Part shown: positions 17,840 to 26,955 of the stretch, piece by piece
Numbering within the stretch: position 1 is the first letter of the stretch
Layout: every line of letters begins with the position of its first letter
Assembly: GCF_023101665.1 (NCBI RefSeq)
Contig: NZ_CP082163.1
Span: 1 to 64,000, forward strand
DNA: 64,000 nucleotides
Direction: 5' to 3'
Source of the DNA: Bradyrhizobium sp. 195
GTDB lineage: Bacteria; Pseudomonadota; Alphaproteobacteria; Rhizobiales; Xanthobacteraceae
The notes under the pieces: generated by a model
Seen by the model: only the letters and a program-made list of their open reading frames with translations
What the model was told of the DNA's origin: nothing
The model's database searches: none
Position numbers and translations under genes: made by a program

Positions 17840-18037
17840 ATGCTCGAAACGACCGACCTGCTGGTGAAGTGCCCCAGGTGGGGCGCCTGGCCCATGTCCG
17901 TCTGCTCTCGGAAGAGCACGTTCGCACAACCTGCGGTCGCCTTCCGCTGCCAAAAATGCGGCAGCGAAGAATCCTGGCGGCTCCGCCGTGGAGCCCCCTC
18001 GCTGGCCGGCGCACAAAATGGCTCTCATCCCGCCTGA
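17840..18037 (+). CDS. Small zinc-ribbon-like protein with one Cys missing
   Basis: 65 residues, ATG at 17840 preceded by GAGGAGCC. The N-terminal part resembles a zinc ribbon: VKCPRWG followed about 25 residues later by FRCQKCG. The first knuckle has Trp where the second Cys is expected (CPRWG, not CPRCG), a one-base difference, so metal binding may be lost. The C-terminal half is low-complexity and basic. It may be decaying. Confidence 0.4.
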   Translation: MLETTDLLVKCPRWGAWPMSVCSRKSTFAQPAVAFRCQKCGSEESWRLRRGAPSLAGAQNGSHPA

Positions 18038-18145
18038 ACCGCGGTCCTCGCGAACTGGTCGATGCGACCGTCGATGCGACCATTGACTAGCTTGCTCTCC
18101 GGCGATCGGGCCGATCTGCTTCCCTCCTAACGGGAGGAAGCGGAC

Positions 18146-18337
18146 ATGAACATGTGGACCGGAGCTGCGATGCTGGCGATCGCAGCGATTCTCATTTTCA
18201 TCGCCCTCCCGACCAAGGCCGGCGACCCCGCAAAATTCCTGCGATTTAGCGCGGCGCCTGTACTCTATCCGCCGATCGTCTTGATTTTCATAAGTCTCGG
18301 CGCAGCGGCTGTCATTTCAAGCCTGCTGACGAAATGA
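18146..18337 (+). CDS. Small two-helix membrane protein
   Basis: 63 residues with two hydrophobic helices (AAMLAIAAILIFIALP and APVLYPPIVLIFISLGAAAV) joined by a short polar loop. A strong GGGAGGAAG ribosome site lies just before the ATG at 18146. Function unknown; one of several tiny membrane proteins scattered among the antiporter genes. Confidence 0.65.
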   Translation: MNMWTGAAMLAIAAILIFIALPTKAGDPAKFLRFSAAPVLYPPIVLIFISLGAAAVISSLLTK

Positions 18338-18507
18338 CGAGACGCCTCAAAGACTGATCATACATCATGCACGGCAGGACCTACGCCAAGGCCGCCGCTT
18401 TACTGAGTGCTGGTAAAATTTCGCAGGCTGCCCTCAAGGACCGGAAATTCGGATCTTGTAACGCAGGGTGGCGAACGACTTTGCATTCGCGAGGACGACG
18501 CCACGGA

Positions 18508-18723
18508 TTACTTGCTCGGTGCCGCGAGGCCGGCCGGAGATTGACTGCCTGAGCCGCCCGCCGCATTCGGAGGCGAACTCGCGGCACCCGGCTGCTCTCT
18601 CGTTTCATACATGTAGAGGGCGGCAACCAGCATCAGAACGGATACGACTGTGACTGTCCAGCCGACCGGGCCGTTCGCGCGGGAGCCCCACAATGTTGGC
18701 CCGTTCCCGTTTGGACGAGGCAT
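18508..18723 (-). CDS. Small single-pass membrane protein
   Basis: 71 residues from the ATG at 18723, preceded by AGGAG. One membrane helix (WTVTVVSVLMLVAALYMYE, about 23-41) with a short basic N-side and a Ser/Pro/Gly-rich C-terminal tail. The longer frame upstream lacks coding character. Function unknown. Confidence 0.65.
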   Translation of the reverse strand: MPRPNGNGPTLWGSRANGPVGWTVTVVSVLMLVAALYMYETREQPGAASSPPNAAGGSGSQSPAGLAAPSK

Positions 18724-18835
18724 TTTTTTCTCCTGAGCCGATGATAGCGGAGCGCGACGTTTCAGCACATGAGGCTTCTTAGCGCAGCCGCCTTCGTGCA
18801 TGATCCGCGCGAAATAAGGTCTTCGGAGACACGTT

Positions 18836-20116
18836 TTGCTCGTCGCACTCACCGTCATTTTCATTGTCGTCTATGGCGCGATAGCTCTTGAGCACCCGAT
18901 CAGGATAGAGAAATCGGCTTCCGCACTTTTCGGCGCTGGCTTGCTCTGGACGATCTATGCCCTGGGGGAGCCCGATCATGACGCTATCGTTCATCAACTG
19001 GGCGAAACCATCGGTTCGACGGCAGGAATCATATTCTTCCTGATGGGCGCAATGACCATCGTCGAGGTCATCGACGCCCATGACGGATTCGAGATCATCA
19101 CCTCGCAGATCAAGACGAAGAAGCTGACCACGTTGATGTGGCTGGTCTGCGTCGTGACGTTCTTCTTGAGCGCGGTGCTGGACAATCTGACCACCACGAT
19201 CGTGATGGTTTCGTTGATCAGGAAACTGCTCGACGAACCAGGAGACAGGCTGCTGTTCGCGTCCTTGATCGTCATCGCCGCCAATGCGGGCGGTGCCTGG
19301 TCGCCGATCGGGGACGTGACGACCACCATGCTCTGGATCGGCGGCCAGATCACCCCGGTCCAAATCGTCAAGGTGTTGTTCCTGGCTTCGCTGGCGAATC
19401 TGCTGGTCCCGCTGCTCGTCGTGAACTTTCGGCTGAGGGGCAGAACGTTCGCGATGCCGGCGACAGGGGGCGACACCGATGTCGTCACGCCCGCCTTCGA
19501 GCGCAACGTGATGTTCGCTCTGGGGGTTGCCATTCTCATCATGGTACCCGCCTTCAAGGCCATCACCCACCTGCCGCCCTTCATGGGCATTCTCTTCGGT
19601 TTGGGAACGCTATGGCTGGTCGGTGAGGTGATCCATCGCGGGAAGCAAGCTCAGGAGCGGAAGCGATTGACGGTGGCGCACGCGCTCACGCAGATCGACC
19701 TCAGCTCGATCGTCTTCTTCCTCGGCATCCTGCTGGCGGTGGCCACATTGGAGCATACCCGAATCCTTGCCGCCCTGGCAGCGTGGCTGGACCAAACCAT
19801 CGGACGAACAGACGTCATCGTCATCGTGCTCGGGCTGATCAGCGCTGTCGTCGACAACGTCCCTCTGGTCGCTGCGTCGATGGGAATGTATGGCATGACA
19901 CAATATCCGCCGGACAGTTTTCTTTGGGAGTTCATCGCTTACTGCGCGGGCACCGGCGGATCCATCTTGATCATCGGTTCAGCTGCCGGAGTCGCCGCAA
20001 TGGGTCTCGAAAAAATACAGTTCATCTGGTACATGCGGAAGATCAGCGGCCTGGCTCTGCTCGGATATTTCGCTGGAGTAGCGATCTACATTTTGCAGCA
20101 CCGGTTGCTTCAGTAG
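18836..20116 (+). CDS. nhaD: Na+/H+ antiporter, NhaD family
   Basis: 426-residue polytopic antiporter of the NhaD/ArsB-type ion transporter superfamily. About 11-12 membrane helices are visible. Two family segments stand out: AVLDNLTTTIVMVSL and NAGGAWSPIGDVTTTMLW in the first half, and SAVVDNVPLVAASMGM with AGTGGSILIIGSAAGV in the second half, the inverted-repeat core. The start appears to be TTG at 18836 with GGAG about 8 nt upstream. It is divergent from the preceding small membrane protein gene and followed by nhaA. Confidence 0.92.
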   Translation: MLVALTVIFIVVYGAIALEHPIRIEKSASALFGAGLLWTIYALGEPDHDAIVHQLGETIGSTAGIIFFLMGAMTIVEVIDAHDGFEIITSQIKTKKLTTLMWLVCVVTFFLSAVLDNLTTTIVMVSLIRKLLDEPGDRLLFASLIVIAANAGGAWSPIGDVTTTMLWIGGQITPVQIVKVLFLASLANLLVPLLVVNFRLRGRTFAMPATGGDTDVVTPAFERNVMFALGVAILIMVPAFKAITHLPPFMGILFGLGTLWLVGEVIHRGKQAQERKRLTVAHALTQIDLSSIVFFLGILLAVATLEHTRILAALAAWLDQTIGRTDVIVIVLGLISAVVDNVPLVAASMGMYGMTQYPPDSFLWEFIAYCAGTGGSILIIGSAAGVAAMGLEKIQFIWYMRKISGLALLGYFAGVAIYILQHRLLQ

Positions 20117-20291
20117 TCGGAGCAAAAATCCCGCGCTGGGGGGACCTATCACACAGCCGTGAAGCCTCGGGCAGGCGAGCGAACGGGTTGAATTGTCGAT
20201 TTCGCGAGGTATAAGGGCATCGGGTGATCGTAGCTTTCAGCAGCGACAGGTCGAGCGATGGTCGGGCCGCCTCGCGGAGTGCGCGCGCCCA

Positions 20292-21644
20292 ATGGAAAAG
20301 CCATCCTTTTCAGAAGACCTTCCACGTAGCCAGCGGCTGGCCGAACAAGCCCTCGCGACGCTACAAGGCTTCCTGCACGTCGAGGCCGTGAGCGGAGGCG
20401 TGCTGCTGGTCGCCGCCGCCATCGCACTGGCCTGCGCCAATTCGCCGCTTGCCTACGACTATCACGCCTTCTGGAACTTGCCGCTCACGATCGGCGTCGG
20501 TGAATTCCTCTTCTCGAAGTCGTTGCACTTTTGGGTCAACGACGGGCTGATGACGATCTTCTTCCTGGTCGTTGGAATGGAGATTCGGCGCGAGATCCAC
20601 GAAGGCGAACTGAGAAGGCTCGACCAGGCCGCCCTGCCGCTGATCGCAGCGGCCGGCGGCGTCGTGGTCCCCGCACTCATCTACCTGAGTCTCAACAATG
20701 ACCCTGTCCGGAGCCAGGGCTGGGCCGTACCCACCGCAACGGATATCGCCTTCGCCGTCGGAGTTCTCGCTCTGCTGGGGCGTTCCGTCCCGGCCAACGT
20801 GAGGGTCTTCCTGCTGGCACTGGCGATCATCGACGACATCATCGCCGTGCTGATCATCGCCCTGTTCTATACCGAAGGCCTCGCCTTCGGCGGCTTCGTG
20901 GTCGCTCTTCTCGGCGTCCTGATGATCTTTGGCTTGCAGAAGATCGGGGTCGGGGCAGCGCCCGTCTACGTCGTGCCGAGCGTCGTCGTCTGGCTTGGAT
21001 TCCTGGTCGCCGGCGTCCACCCGACCTTGGCCGGCGTCGTACTCGGTCTGATAACGCCGGTCCGACCCATGCCGATGCGGGAACACCCCCTGGAGATGGC
21101 GTCGCGCGTGCTCAGGCAGTTGCGCGGCAATGATGCGGGACAGAGAAAGGATCCGCACAGGCTAATGCAGCCTTTGCGGGAGCTCCGCGCGGCTCACCGC
21201 GAGATGCTGTCGCCCGTGTCGCGCGTGCAGATGGCGCTCCATCCATGGGTCGCTTACCTCATTATGCCCATCTTCGCTCTGGCGAACGCCGGGGTCGGCT
21301 TTACCGGTGCCGACCTCACATCATCCGCTCATTTCGTGATGTGGGGCACCGCCTTGGCTCTCGCCGTTGGCAAGCCGGTCGGCGTAGTCGGGGCGACTTG
21401 GATCGCGGTACGTCTCGGCTGGTGCCGGCTCGCCCCAGGCGTTTCATGGGGCGGGGTCTGGCTCGTCGGCCTGCTTGCCGGGATCGGCTTCACCATGTCC
21501 ATCTTCATAGGCACCCTCGCTTTCGCTGACGAGACGTTGCTGGCAGCGGCGAAGCTCGGAGTTCTGGCCGGCTCGCTCGCCGCCGCTACGCTCGGCCTTG
21601 GCTGGGGCCTCATCCACGCCCGCCCCTGGAGGCATTGCCGATGA
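20292..21644 (+). CDS. nhaA: Na+/H+ antiporter NhaA
   Basis: pH-dependent Na+/H+ antiporter, 450 residues from the ATG at 20292. Landmarks are the N-terminal [53 protein letters not shown], and the two adjacent transport aspartates in [29 protein letters not shown] marks the last conserved helix. An alternative start lies 33 codons upstream. A long charged cytoplasmic loop (about 265-300) is unusual in size. The stop overlaps the ATG of the next small gene (ATGA). Confidence 0.93.
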   Translation: MEKPSFSEDLPRSQRLAEQALATLQGFLHVEAVSGGVLLVAAAIALACANSPLAYDYHAFWNLPLTIGVGEFLFSKSLHFWVNDGLMTIFFLVVGMEIRREIHEGELRRLDQAALPLIAAAGGVVVPALIYLSLNNDPVRSQGWAVPTATDIAFAVGVLALLGRSVPANVRVFLLALAIIDDIIAVLIIALFYTEGLAFGGFVVALLGVLMIFGLQKIGVGAAPVYVVPSVVVWLGFLVAGVHPTLAGVVLGLITPVRPMPMREHPLEMASRVLRQLRGNDAGQRKDPHRLMQPLRELRAAHREMLSPVSRVQMALHPWVAYLIMPIFALANAGVGFTGADLTSSAHFVMWGTALALAVGKPVGVVGATWIAVRLGWCRLAPGVSWGGVWLVGLLAGIGFTMSIFIGTLAFADETLLAAAKLGVLAGSLAAATLGLGWGLIHARPWRHCR

Positions 21645-21874
21645 CTTTCAGAGCCCCGCACGTATTCTTCGTATCCTTCTCCGTCGAAGTTTCAACCTCA
21701 GGAATCGTCCAGGTGATGATCATCGAGACGGATTTGCACCTGAATCCGCATCACCCTTCCTACAACCGTTCAGCGGTCGAGCATCTGATCTCGGCCGCGC
21801 AGGACTATGCCCGCACCAACATCGAGGGGCCTTCTTCGATCCGGCTCATCTCCACCCGAAGCGGCGAGATCTGA
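21641..21874 (+). CDS. Small protein coupled to nhaA, unknown function
   Basis: 77 residues if the ATG at 21641 is used. That ATG overlaps the nhaA stop as ATGA, which argues for a translated, nhaA-coupled gene. A later ATG at 21716 would give about 52 residues. The sequence has a hydrophobic start ([10 protein letters not shown]) and a soluble end with [14 protein letters not shown]. No family recognised. Confidence 0.45.
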   Translation: MTFRAPHVFFVSFSVEVSTSGIVQVMIIETDLHLNPHHPSYNRSAVEHLISAAQDYARTNIEGPSSIRLISTRSGEI

Positions 21875-22020
21875 TCATCACCATCCGAGCCGATCGGTCG
21901 CCCACACGAGGACCGCTCGGCGCCGTCGCAAGCCCGGGCTCCGTGATGCTGCGACACTGAAAGAACGAAGACGCGCGAAGCGCGCGTCGAGCCGGCGCTG
22001 ATGCAGAGAGAAAGACCGAC

Positions 22021-23241
22021 ATGCAAGACGAGCGGCAGTTCGACATCTTGTCTCCGGACTTCCACGCGAATCCTTTCCCCACTCTGGATCGCATGCGAGC
22101 GCAAGGGCCGGTGGTCGGACTGAAATTGCCCATCGTAGGCCGGACCTTGCTCGCGGTGACCCATGAGAGCTGCGCGGCGCTGTTGAAGAACAACCAGGAT
22201 TTCGCGCGCGACCCCGCCAACGCCGGCAACAGGACCCAGGAGCGGATATTGAGAATCCTTCCCAGGACGCTCGGGCTTCTTGCGTCGAACATGCTGGGCC
22301 ACGACGATCCGGAGCATCGCCGTCTCCGCGGATTGGTCGACAACGCGTTCCAGAGGCGCACGATCGCGACTCTCAAGCCGATGATCGTCGAAATTGCCGA
22401 CCGGCTCCTGGATAGGCTGGAAGGAAAGCCGGAAGCGGACCTCATGGCCGAGTTCTGCCGTGACCTGCCGCTTTCGGTCATCTGCGGCCTGCTAGGGCTT
22501 CCGGAGCGGGATCACGATCGATTCAAGAACTGGCTGAGCGGACTGAAGGATACGGCGAACATTTTTACAGTGATCCGCGCTTTGCCCGGTGTGATCAGCG
22601 TCGTCAGATATCTTCGGCGCGCCTCAAGACCCGGAGGCGGGGCGATGCCCGACGGACTGATCTCTGCGCTGCGCGAGGCAGAGACCAAAGGTCAGACGCT
22701 CAGCGAGGACGAAATAGTCTCCATGATCTTCCTGCTCTTCGGCGCGGGACAGGAAACGACGACGCATCTCATCTCGGGCGGTCTGTTCGCGCTGCTGACG
22801 AATGAGCGGCAGCTGCGCCAATTGCGCCAAGACCCGGGCCTCATGCCGACATGCGTCGAGGAGTGCCTCCGCTACGTGTCCCCCGTGCAGATGACCAAGC
22901 CACGCTTCGCGACCAGAGATCTGGAGTGGCAGGGACGACAGATCCGGCGCGGCGAGATGCTCGCGGCGTTCCTTGCGGCCGCGAACTGCGACCCGGCCCA
23001 GTTCGAGCAACCTCACGCTTTCGACATCACACGTCATCCCAATCCGCACCTCTCGTTCGGCACCGGGGTGCACTTCTGCCTCGGATTTCAGCTCGCGCGC
23101 GCGGAAGCTTCGATCGGGATGCAGCGCATCCTGCTTCGCTTTCCTCATCTGCGGCTCGCTACGGCATCCAGGGAGATCCGGTGGCACAAGCGGCTTGGCA
23201 TCCGAGCGCTCGAGCGACTGCCAGTCCAAACGGCTGCCTAG
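22021..23241 (+). CDS. Cytochrome P450
   Basis: Heme monooxygenase of bacterial class I size (406 residues), soluble. The I-helix oxygen-activation motif AGQET lies at 242-246, the ExxR pair at E281/R284, and the heme loop LSFGTGVHFCLG at 344-355 with axial Cys353. The substrate cannot be told from sequence. No ferredoxin or ferredoxin reductase gene is nearby, so electrons must come from elsewhere in the genome. Confidence 0.94.
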   Translation: MQDERQFDILSPDFHANPFPTLDRMRAQGPVVGLKLPIVGRTLLAVTHESCAALLKNNQDFARDPANAGNRTQERILRILPRTLGLLASNMLGHDDPEHRRLRGLVDNAFQRRTIATLKPMIVEIADRLLDRLEGKPEADLMAEFCRDLPLSVICGLLGLPERDHDRFKNWLSGLKDTANIFTVIRALPGVISVVRYLRRASRPGGGAMPDGLISALREAETKGQTLSEDEIVSMIFLLFGAGQETTTHLISGGLFALLTNERQLRQLRQDPGLMPTCVEECLRYVSPVQMTKPRFATRDLEWQGRQIRRGEMLAAFLAAANCDPAQFEQPHAFDITRHPNPHLSFGTGVHFCLGFQLARAEASIGMQRILLRFPHLRLATASREIRWHKRLGIRALERLPVQTAA

Positions 23242-23378
23242 CGCGGGATAGAAACGCCACCCACCTGACTCCAGGCAACGGACCGGCGGATTCAGGCCGG
23301 GGCCGAAGACGGATTCGTCTCCGGAAGCCATCACTCGATCGGTTCGACGGCTGCCATCATACCCTGCAAGAAAAGCGA

Positions 23379-23840
23379 GTGAAACCGCGCGAGGAAATCG
23401 TCGACTACATCGTGGCGATCGAGAGCTGGGACTGGGGCTACTCGTTCTCGCTCAACCTGGAGCGGCGGCGGATCGACCCCTATCACGAATTCCGACACCT
23501 TCAGATCAAGGGCCAGCTGCTGACGCTGGCTGGGATGAAGTCGGACCAGGCGGAGATCTCGCTGCTGCCGTCGTTCGACCTGAAGGAAGAGCGCCGCAAG
23601 GACCTGACGCCGGTTGCGCTCGGCTCGCTCACTGTCGGTCCCGACGGCATCTTGGGCAACATCGGAATCCCGTGGGACGCCCTGACGCCGATCCTTCAGA
23701 TGTTGATCGCCGGGCGGTTCAAGTTCGTCCTGATGCGCGGGTCCCGGTTTCGGCACCGCAGCGCCAGGCTGAACAGCCTCCGGCTGGAGACGAAGCTCAC
23801 CGAGGACGACGTGTCGATAGCGGAAGAGGCCACGGGCTGA
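23379..23840 (+). CDS. Conserved-looking hypothetical protein
   Basis: 153 residues starting with GTG at 23379 (VKPREEIVDYIVAIESWDWG). It is soluble, with alternating strands and a basic C-terminal region. The frame is open far upstream across the P450 gene but without coding character. It lies 138 nt after the P450 gene; a functional link is not established. No family recognised. Confidence 0.6.
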   Translation: MKPREEIVDYIVAIESWDWGYSFSLNLERRRIDPYHEFRHLQIKGQLLTLAGMKSDQAEISLLPSFDLKEERRKDLTPVALGSLTVGPDGILGNIGIPWDALTPILQMLIAGRFKFVLMRGSRFRHRSARLNSLRLETKLTEDDVSIAEEATG

Positions 23841-23880
23841 CCTCGCCCGGGCAGGACGTGAGCTCGGGCGCCCAGCAGCG

Positions 23881-24093
23881 TCAGGCCTCGCCCGGTCCGG
23901 AGAAGATCGACGTCGGCGGCGTCGTGCGCGGCGCCGGCAGCGGCCGCTCGGTTGCTGCGGATCGGGCAGTCGGCCAGCCCTTCGCATCGTACCGCTTGGC
24001 GAGATCCAGGAGGCGACGCCGGGTGAACGGATCGGCCTGCTCGGCGATGGCCCGGACCCGCTGCGCGAGACCCTGATAGAATTCCTGCTCCAT
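23881..24093 (-). CDS. Small conserved protein, paralogue of the gene at 63764
   Basis: 70 residues. The motif AEQADPFTRRRLLDLAKRYD is nearly the same as AESADPFTKRRLLDLAQRYD in the gene at 63764-63964, and both end in FSG(P/S)GEA. The leader just upstream is also similar in the two copies. Mostly helical, basic; function unknown. Confidence 0.75.
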   Translation of the reverse strand: MEQEFYQGLAQRVRAIAEQADPFTRRRLLDLAKRYDAKGWPTARSAATERPLPAPRTTPPTSIFSGPGEA

Positions 24094-24235
24094 GACGCAC
24101 CCCGCAACATCGCTGCCCGGAGTTGAGTAGCCGCGGTTACGGAGTCAAGACGGTGCGCCCTCAGGACAACTTTCAGCGACGGGCTTGAGTCCATGATGCC
24201 GGCGGACCTAAAGTGTCATCGCAGGGGGAAGTCAG

Positions 24236-24418
24236 ATGGCAACGCCCTATCCCATCCGGAAGGCTTGCCCGGCATGCGGCAGGCCCATGAAGGTTGTGCC
24301 CGACGAAGCTCCGGGAGGGCGACTGCGGTACGTCTGCACCAATTGCGACGATGACCCGCTGCACGACCCGACCGCCCGGAAGTGGGCGGACAGTCCGCTA
24401 CGCCCGCCGGCGAAATGA
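24236..24418 (+). CDS. Small zinc-ribbon protein
   Basis: 60 residues with two CxxC knuckles, CPACG near the start and CTNCDDD in the middle, consistent with a zinc ribbon. GGGGGAAG precedes the ATG at 24236. The role is unknown. Confidence 0.65.
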   Translation: MATPYPIRKACPACGRPMKVVPDEAPGGRLRYVCTNCDDDPLHDPTARKWADSPLRPPAK

Positions 24419-24525
24419 GCGAATGCCTTCTGCCGCGGCCGCGGCGCACCTGCTTGCGGAGCTCCGTCGCCGTGCCGAGCGGCGCCGCGCGACCGGCGAC
24501 GCCTCCACCCTGGATCCCCTTCAGC

Positions 24526-24891
24526 TCACGGAGCCGGAATGCCCGCATAGTAATCGTCTACCGAGCGGGCGACCGAAGGGTCTGACCAATTCCAGCTATT
24601 CTCGTCGCTGTACTTTGGCGCTCCTCTGAGCTGAGTGTCGCTGATCCCGGTCACGTAGCCACCAAGGTTGGTGTCGTATTTCAGGGATTGCCATGGCAGC
24701 GGGTAATGGTCGTCTCCGATCCCGAGGAAGCCACCAAAGCCCAGCACCGCGTAGGCGACTTTGCCGCTGATCTTGTCGATCATCACCCGTTCGATCGAAC
24801 CGATGCGCTGACTGTCGGCACCATAGACAGCCGTCCCTTCGACCTTGTCGCTGCCGATCAGATTTCCTGTTTCCCGTTCTTCATAGGCCAT
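24526..24891 (-). CDS. PRC-barrel domain protein
   Basis: 121 residues, of which about 10-85 form a PRC-barrel: NLIGSDKVEGTAVYGADSQR, IGSIERVMIDKISGKVAYAVL, GIGDDHYPLPWQSLKYD. PRC-barrel proteins of this size are common in rhizobia and often stress or envelope associated; binding partners are unknown. GGGAGGAG precedes the ATG. Confidence 0.88.
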   Translation of the reverse strand: MAYEERETGNLIGSDKVEGTAVYGADSQRIGSIERVMIDKISGKVAYAVLGFGGFLGIGDDHYPLPWQSLKYDTNLGGYVTGISDTQLRGAPKYSDENSWNWSDPSVARSVDDYYAGIPAP

Positions 24892-25210
24892 GCGAGTCTC
24901 CTCCCATGAGTGGGATCAACCTGGGACAGTCTCGCTCGTTCCTATCTGAAGGTGTGGAGGAGGAGCCTGTCCGCGGGTGATGCCGCATGATGCCGGCAGC
25001 ATCACTGGCATGTTGGCTCAGTCACCGATGGGCAACGCTCAATGGCTTCCACCTCAAGATGAAGCTTGATCCGGACGATCTTCCGGAGGGCGTCGAATCC
25101 CAGCCTGATGGCAGTCGTTCAGTCAGCAATTCTGTCATCTCGCGATGTTTAACATTAGAATCCCAAGATCGAGAAACTGCGCTAGGATGGGCTTTCAGAG
25201 GGGAATTTTC
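24892..25210. other. Intergenic stretch, no gene seen
   Basis: Upstream region of the divergent PRC-barrel gene and the small gene at 25211. The section near 25130-25170 is noticeably more AT-rich than its surroundings and may hold promoters; no specific site could be defended. Confidence 0.35.
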
Positions 25211-25411
25211 ATGTTCGATCAAGCCACGACCACGCTTTTGCGCGTGGTGTTCGACGAGGTCTGCGCGAGCGTTTCTCGGTCCGAGTCCGGCGCGCGCACG
25301 CATGTTGCCTCCAAAATTCTCAAGGCCGCCACCAGGGGTGAGATGCCGCCTGAGGGTCTCAGGCAGGTCGGTCGCGAGGCCCTCTCGCAAGCGCCGACGA
25401 TGTGGCGCTGA
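25211..25411 (+). CDS. Small helical protein, paralogue of the gene at 31770
   Basis: 66 residues from the ATG at 25211, preceded by GAGGGGA. The second half (HVASKILKAATRGEMPPEGLRQVGREAL) aligns with RVAEKLLQAAESGHRTLGELEAIGRGAL (both broken from longer helices) of the gene at 31770-31979. No known function. It is followed after 13 nt by the next gene, probably one transcript. Confidence 0.65.
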   Translation: MFDQATTTLLRVVFDEVCASVSRSESGARTHVASKILKAATRGEMPPEGLRQVGREALSQAPTMWR

Positions 25412-25424
25412 CGGGGAGAGGCGA

Positions 25425-25832
25425 GTGAACTTCCAAGTCACGGTGCTGAAGGTCCTGGTGAGTTATCCGGACGGCTTTGCCGTGATGGACGATCTCAAGC
25501 GCGACATGGCGCTGCTGGCGACCAGTGGGCGTGACTGGGCGGATCGCACTAGGCGGCTGGCCGCGCGGGTGCCGGGCCTCGATATCTTTTCACAAGGACT
25601 GGTCGTGCGCGAGAGCGGCGGCTGGAAGATCACCGACGAGGGACGCGCCCTGCTGGAATTCATGGAAGCCCGCGGCGCCGCCGGCCAGTCCTTCGAAGCG
25701 ACTCCCGCCGAGCCGTCGCCCGATGCAGCGATGCCCTCTCTACCGCTTCCCGCGGAGCGGGCGAGGCGACGGCGTGAACGCCGGGAGCGTCGACGCGAAG
25801 CCGCGGAACGGGCGCGGGCTGCCGCTTCCTAG
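25425..25832 (+). CDS. Small winged-helix-like protein with basic tail
   Basis: 135 residues starting with GTG at 25425 after GGGGAGAGG. The N-terminal 85 residues (VTVLKVLVSYPDGFAVMDDL ... VVRESGGWKITDEGRALLEFM) resemble a winged-helix plasmid or rhizobial small regulator with its wing near GGWKITDEG. The C-terminal 25 residues are Arg/Ala-rich. DNA binding is an inference. Confidence 0.6.
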   Translation: MNFQVTVLKVLVSYPDGFAVMDDLKRDMALLATSGRDWADRTRRLAARVPGLDIFSQGLVVRESGGWKITDEGRALLEFMEARGAAGQSFEATPAEPSPDAAMPSLPLPAERARRRRERRERRREAAERARAAAS

Positions 25833-26036
25833 ATCACGCCCGCAGCGCCTTCGAGGCTTGGATCGCTCGCGAATCTAGTGGAGCACGAATAGAGAATGAG
25901 CCCTGCGCTCGCTGGATACGGCGCCGGCGAGCGGGCCGACGCATCCCGTGCTGACGCGGTGTGCGCGATTCACCGTCCCTTAACGGAACGCGCGTCGAAT
26001 CCGGGCACCTAGACTTAACTTTCGGAGAGCGTCCTC

Positions 26037-26441
26037 ATGCTCAAGGACGGCACCTACTCGGCTTGGTCCAAGACGCCGCGCGGCGAGGGAACCGGCATCG
26101 TCCACTTCCAGGACGGCCGGATATCGGGCGGCGACAGCATCATGAGCTACGACGGCTCCTACCAGGTCTTTGGAGATCGGTTTATTGCAACCATCGTCAC
26201 GAAGCGGCACACGGAGGGGCATGCGACAGTGTTCGGCATCGACGATTTGGAGCTGAAGCTCGAGGGCGTGTCGAAGGGCCAGATCGCGAAATGCACCGGC
26301 ACGACCGACGCAGCGCCCGGTGTGACGTTCGAGGCGACGCTTATTCATTCGCGCTCGGAGCCGTCGACGAAGGTCAGGACGGAACGCGTGGTCCCGAAGT
26401 TCGACGCGAGCAAGCTGCCGAACCCGCCCCGGTCGCGATGA
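26037..26441 (+). CDS. GrlR-like beta-barrel regulatory protein
   Basis: 134 residues. The first 105 follow the GrlR pattern: MLKDGTYSAWSKTPRGEGTG, IVHFQDGRISGGDSIMSYDG, TATIV-like strand, FGIDDLELKLEG, then a closing TCTGTT-type strand region (CTGTTDAAPGVTFEATL). GrlR in enteropathogens is a negative regulator of type III secretion; homologues in soil alphaproteobacteria have no known target. No GrlA or type III genes are visible here. Confidence 0.75.
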   Translation: MLKDGTYSAWSKTPRGEGTGIVHFQDGRISGGDSIMSYDGSYQVFGDRFIATIVTKRHTEGHATVFGIDDLELKLEGVSKGQIAKCTGTTDAAPGVTFEATLIHSRSEPSTKVRTERVVPKFDASKLPNPPRSR

Positions 26442-26744
26442 CGGCGTCGCATGAGGCGGCTTGGTCTAGCCGGAAGCTGCGTAGCGGTAGCCTTGCCCGA
26501 TCCGGAGCCGACGAGCCTCCCGGCCGGAGAACGGCCTTCCCAAAAGCGAAATGGCCGCGGATTTCTGGGCGGCCCACCGGCTCGAAATATGCGTTGCCGT
26601 AGTGAAATGCGCCAGCCCCGGTGCTGCGTGCGCAGTACCACAGAAGCGGTCCTTCTCCTGCCCCGGGAGACTACTGTACTCAGATGGCGCGAAGCGTTCG
26701 CTTCCCATGTGGGAACTGAATCGTCGGCAGCCCGTTGGCAGCGG
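26442..26744. other. Intergenic stretch, no gene seen
   Basis: About 300 bp after the GrlR-like gene. Open frames here have no motif, no good ribosome site and no recognisable product. Confidence 0.3.
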
Positions 26745-26930
26745 ATGGAAAACGCATTTCTCGCCCTGATCGCCGCTGCACTGCTGGTGCTTGTCGTATC
26801 GGCAGCCGCGCTCGTGGACGGCACCCGGGCGCTCTCGGTATCGCCCGCGTCGCCGGCCATCGCGCAAGACCTCGGTCAGCTCGCGCGGCCGGCCGGTCAG
26901 GATCTTCCGCAAGTGACGGCGCGGCGGTGA
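26745..26930 (+). CDS. Small single-pass membrane or exported protein
   Basis: 61 residues with an N-terminal hydrophobic helix (FLALIAAALLVLVVSAAALV) that could be a signal anchor, followed by a polar Ala/Gln/Pro-rich tail. The longer open frame upstream is not coding-like. Weak ribosome site. Function unknown. Confidence 0.4.
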   Translation: MENAFLALIAAALLVLVVSAAALVDGTRALSVSPASPAIAQDLGQLARPAGQDLPQVTARR

Positions 26931-26955
26931 TGAGCGCGCTGTGACCGGAGATGCC

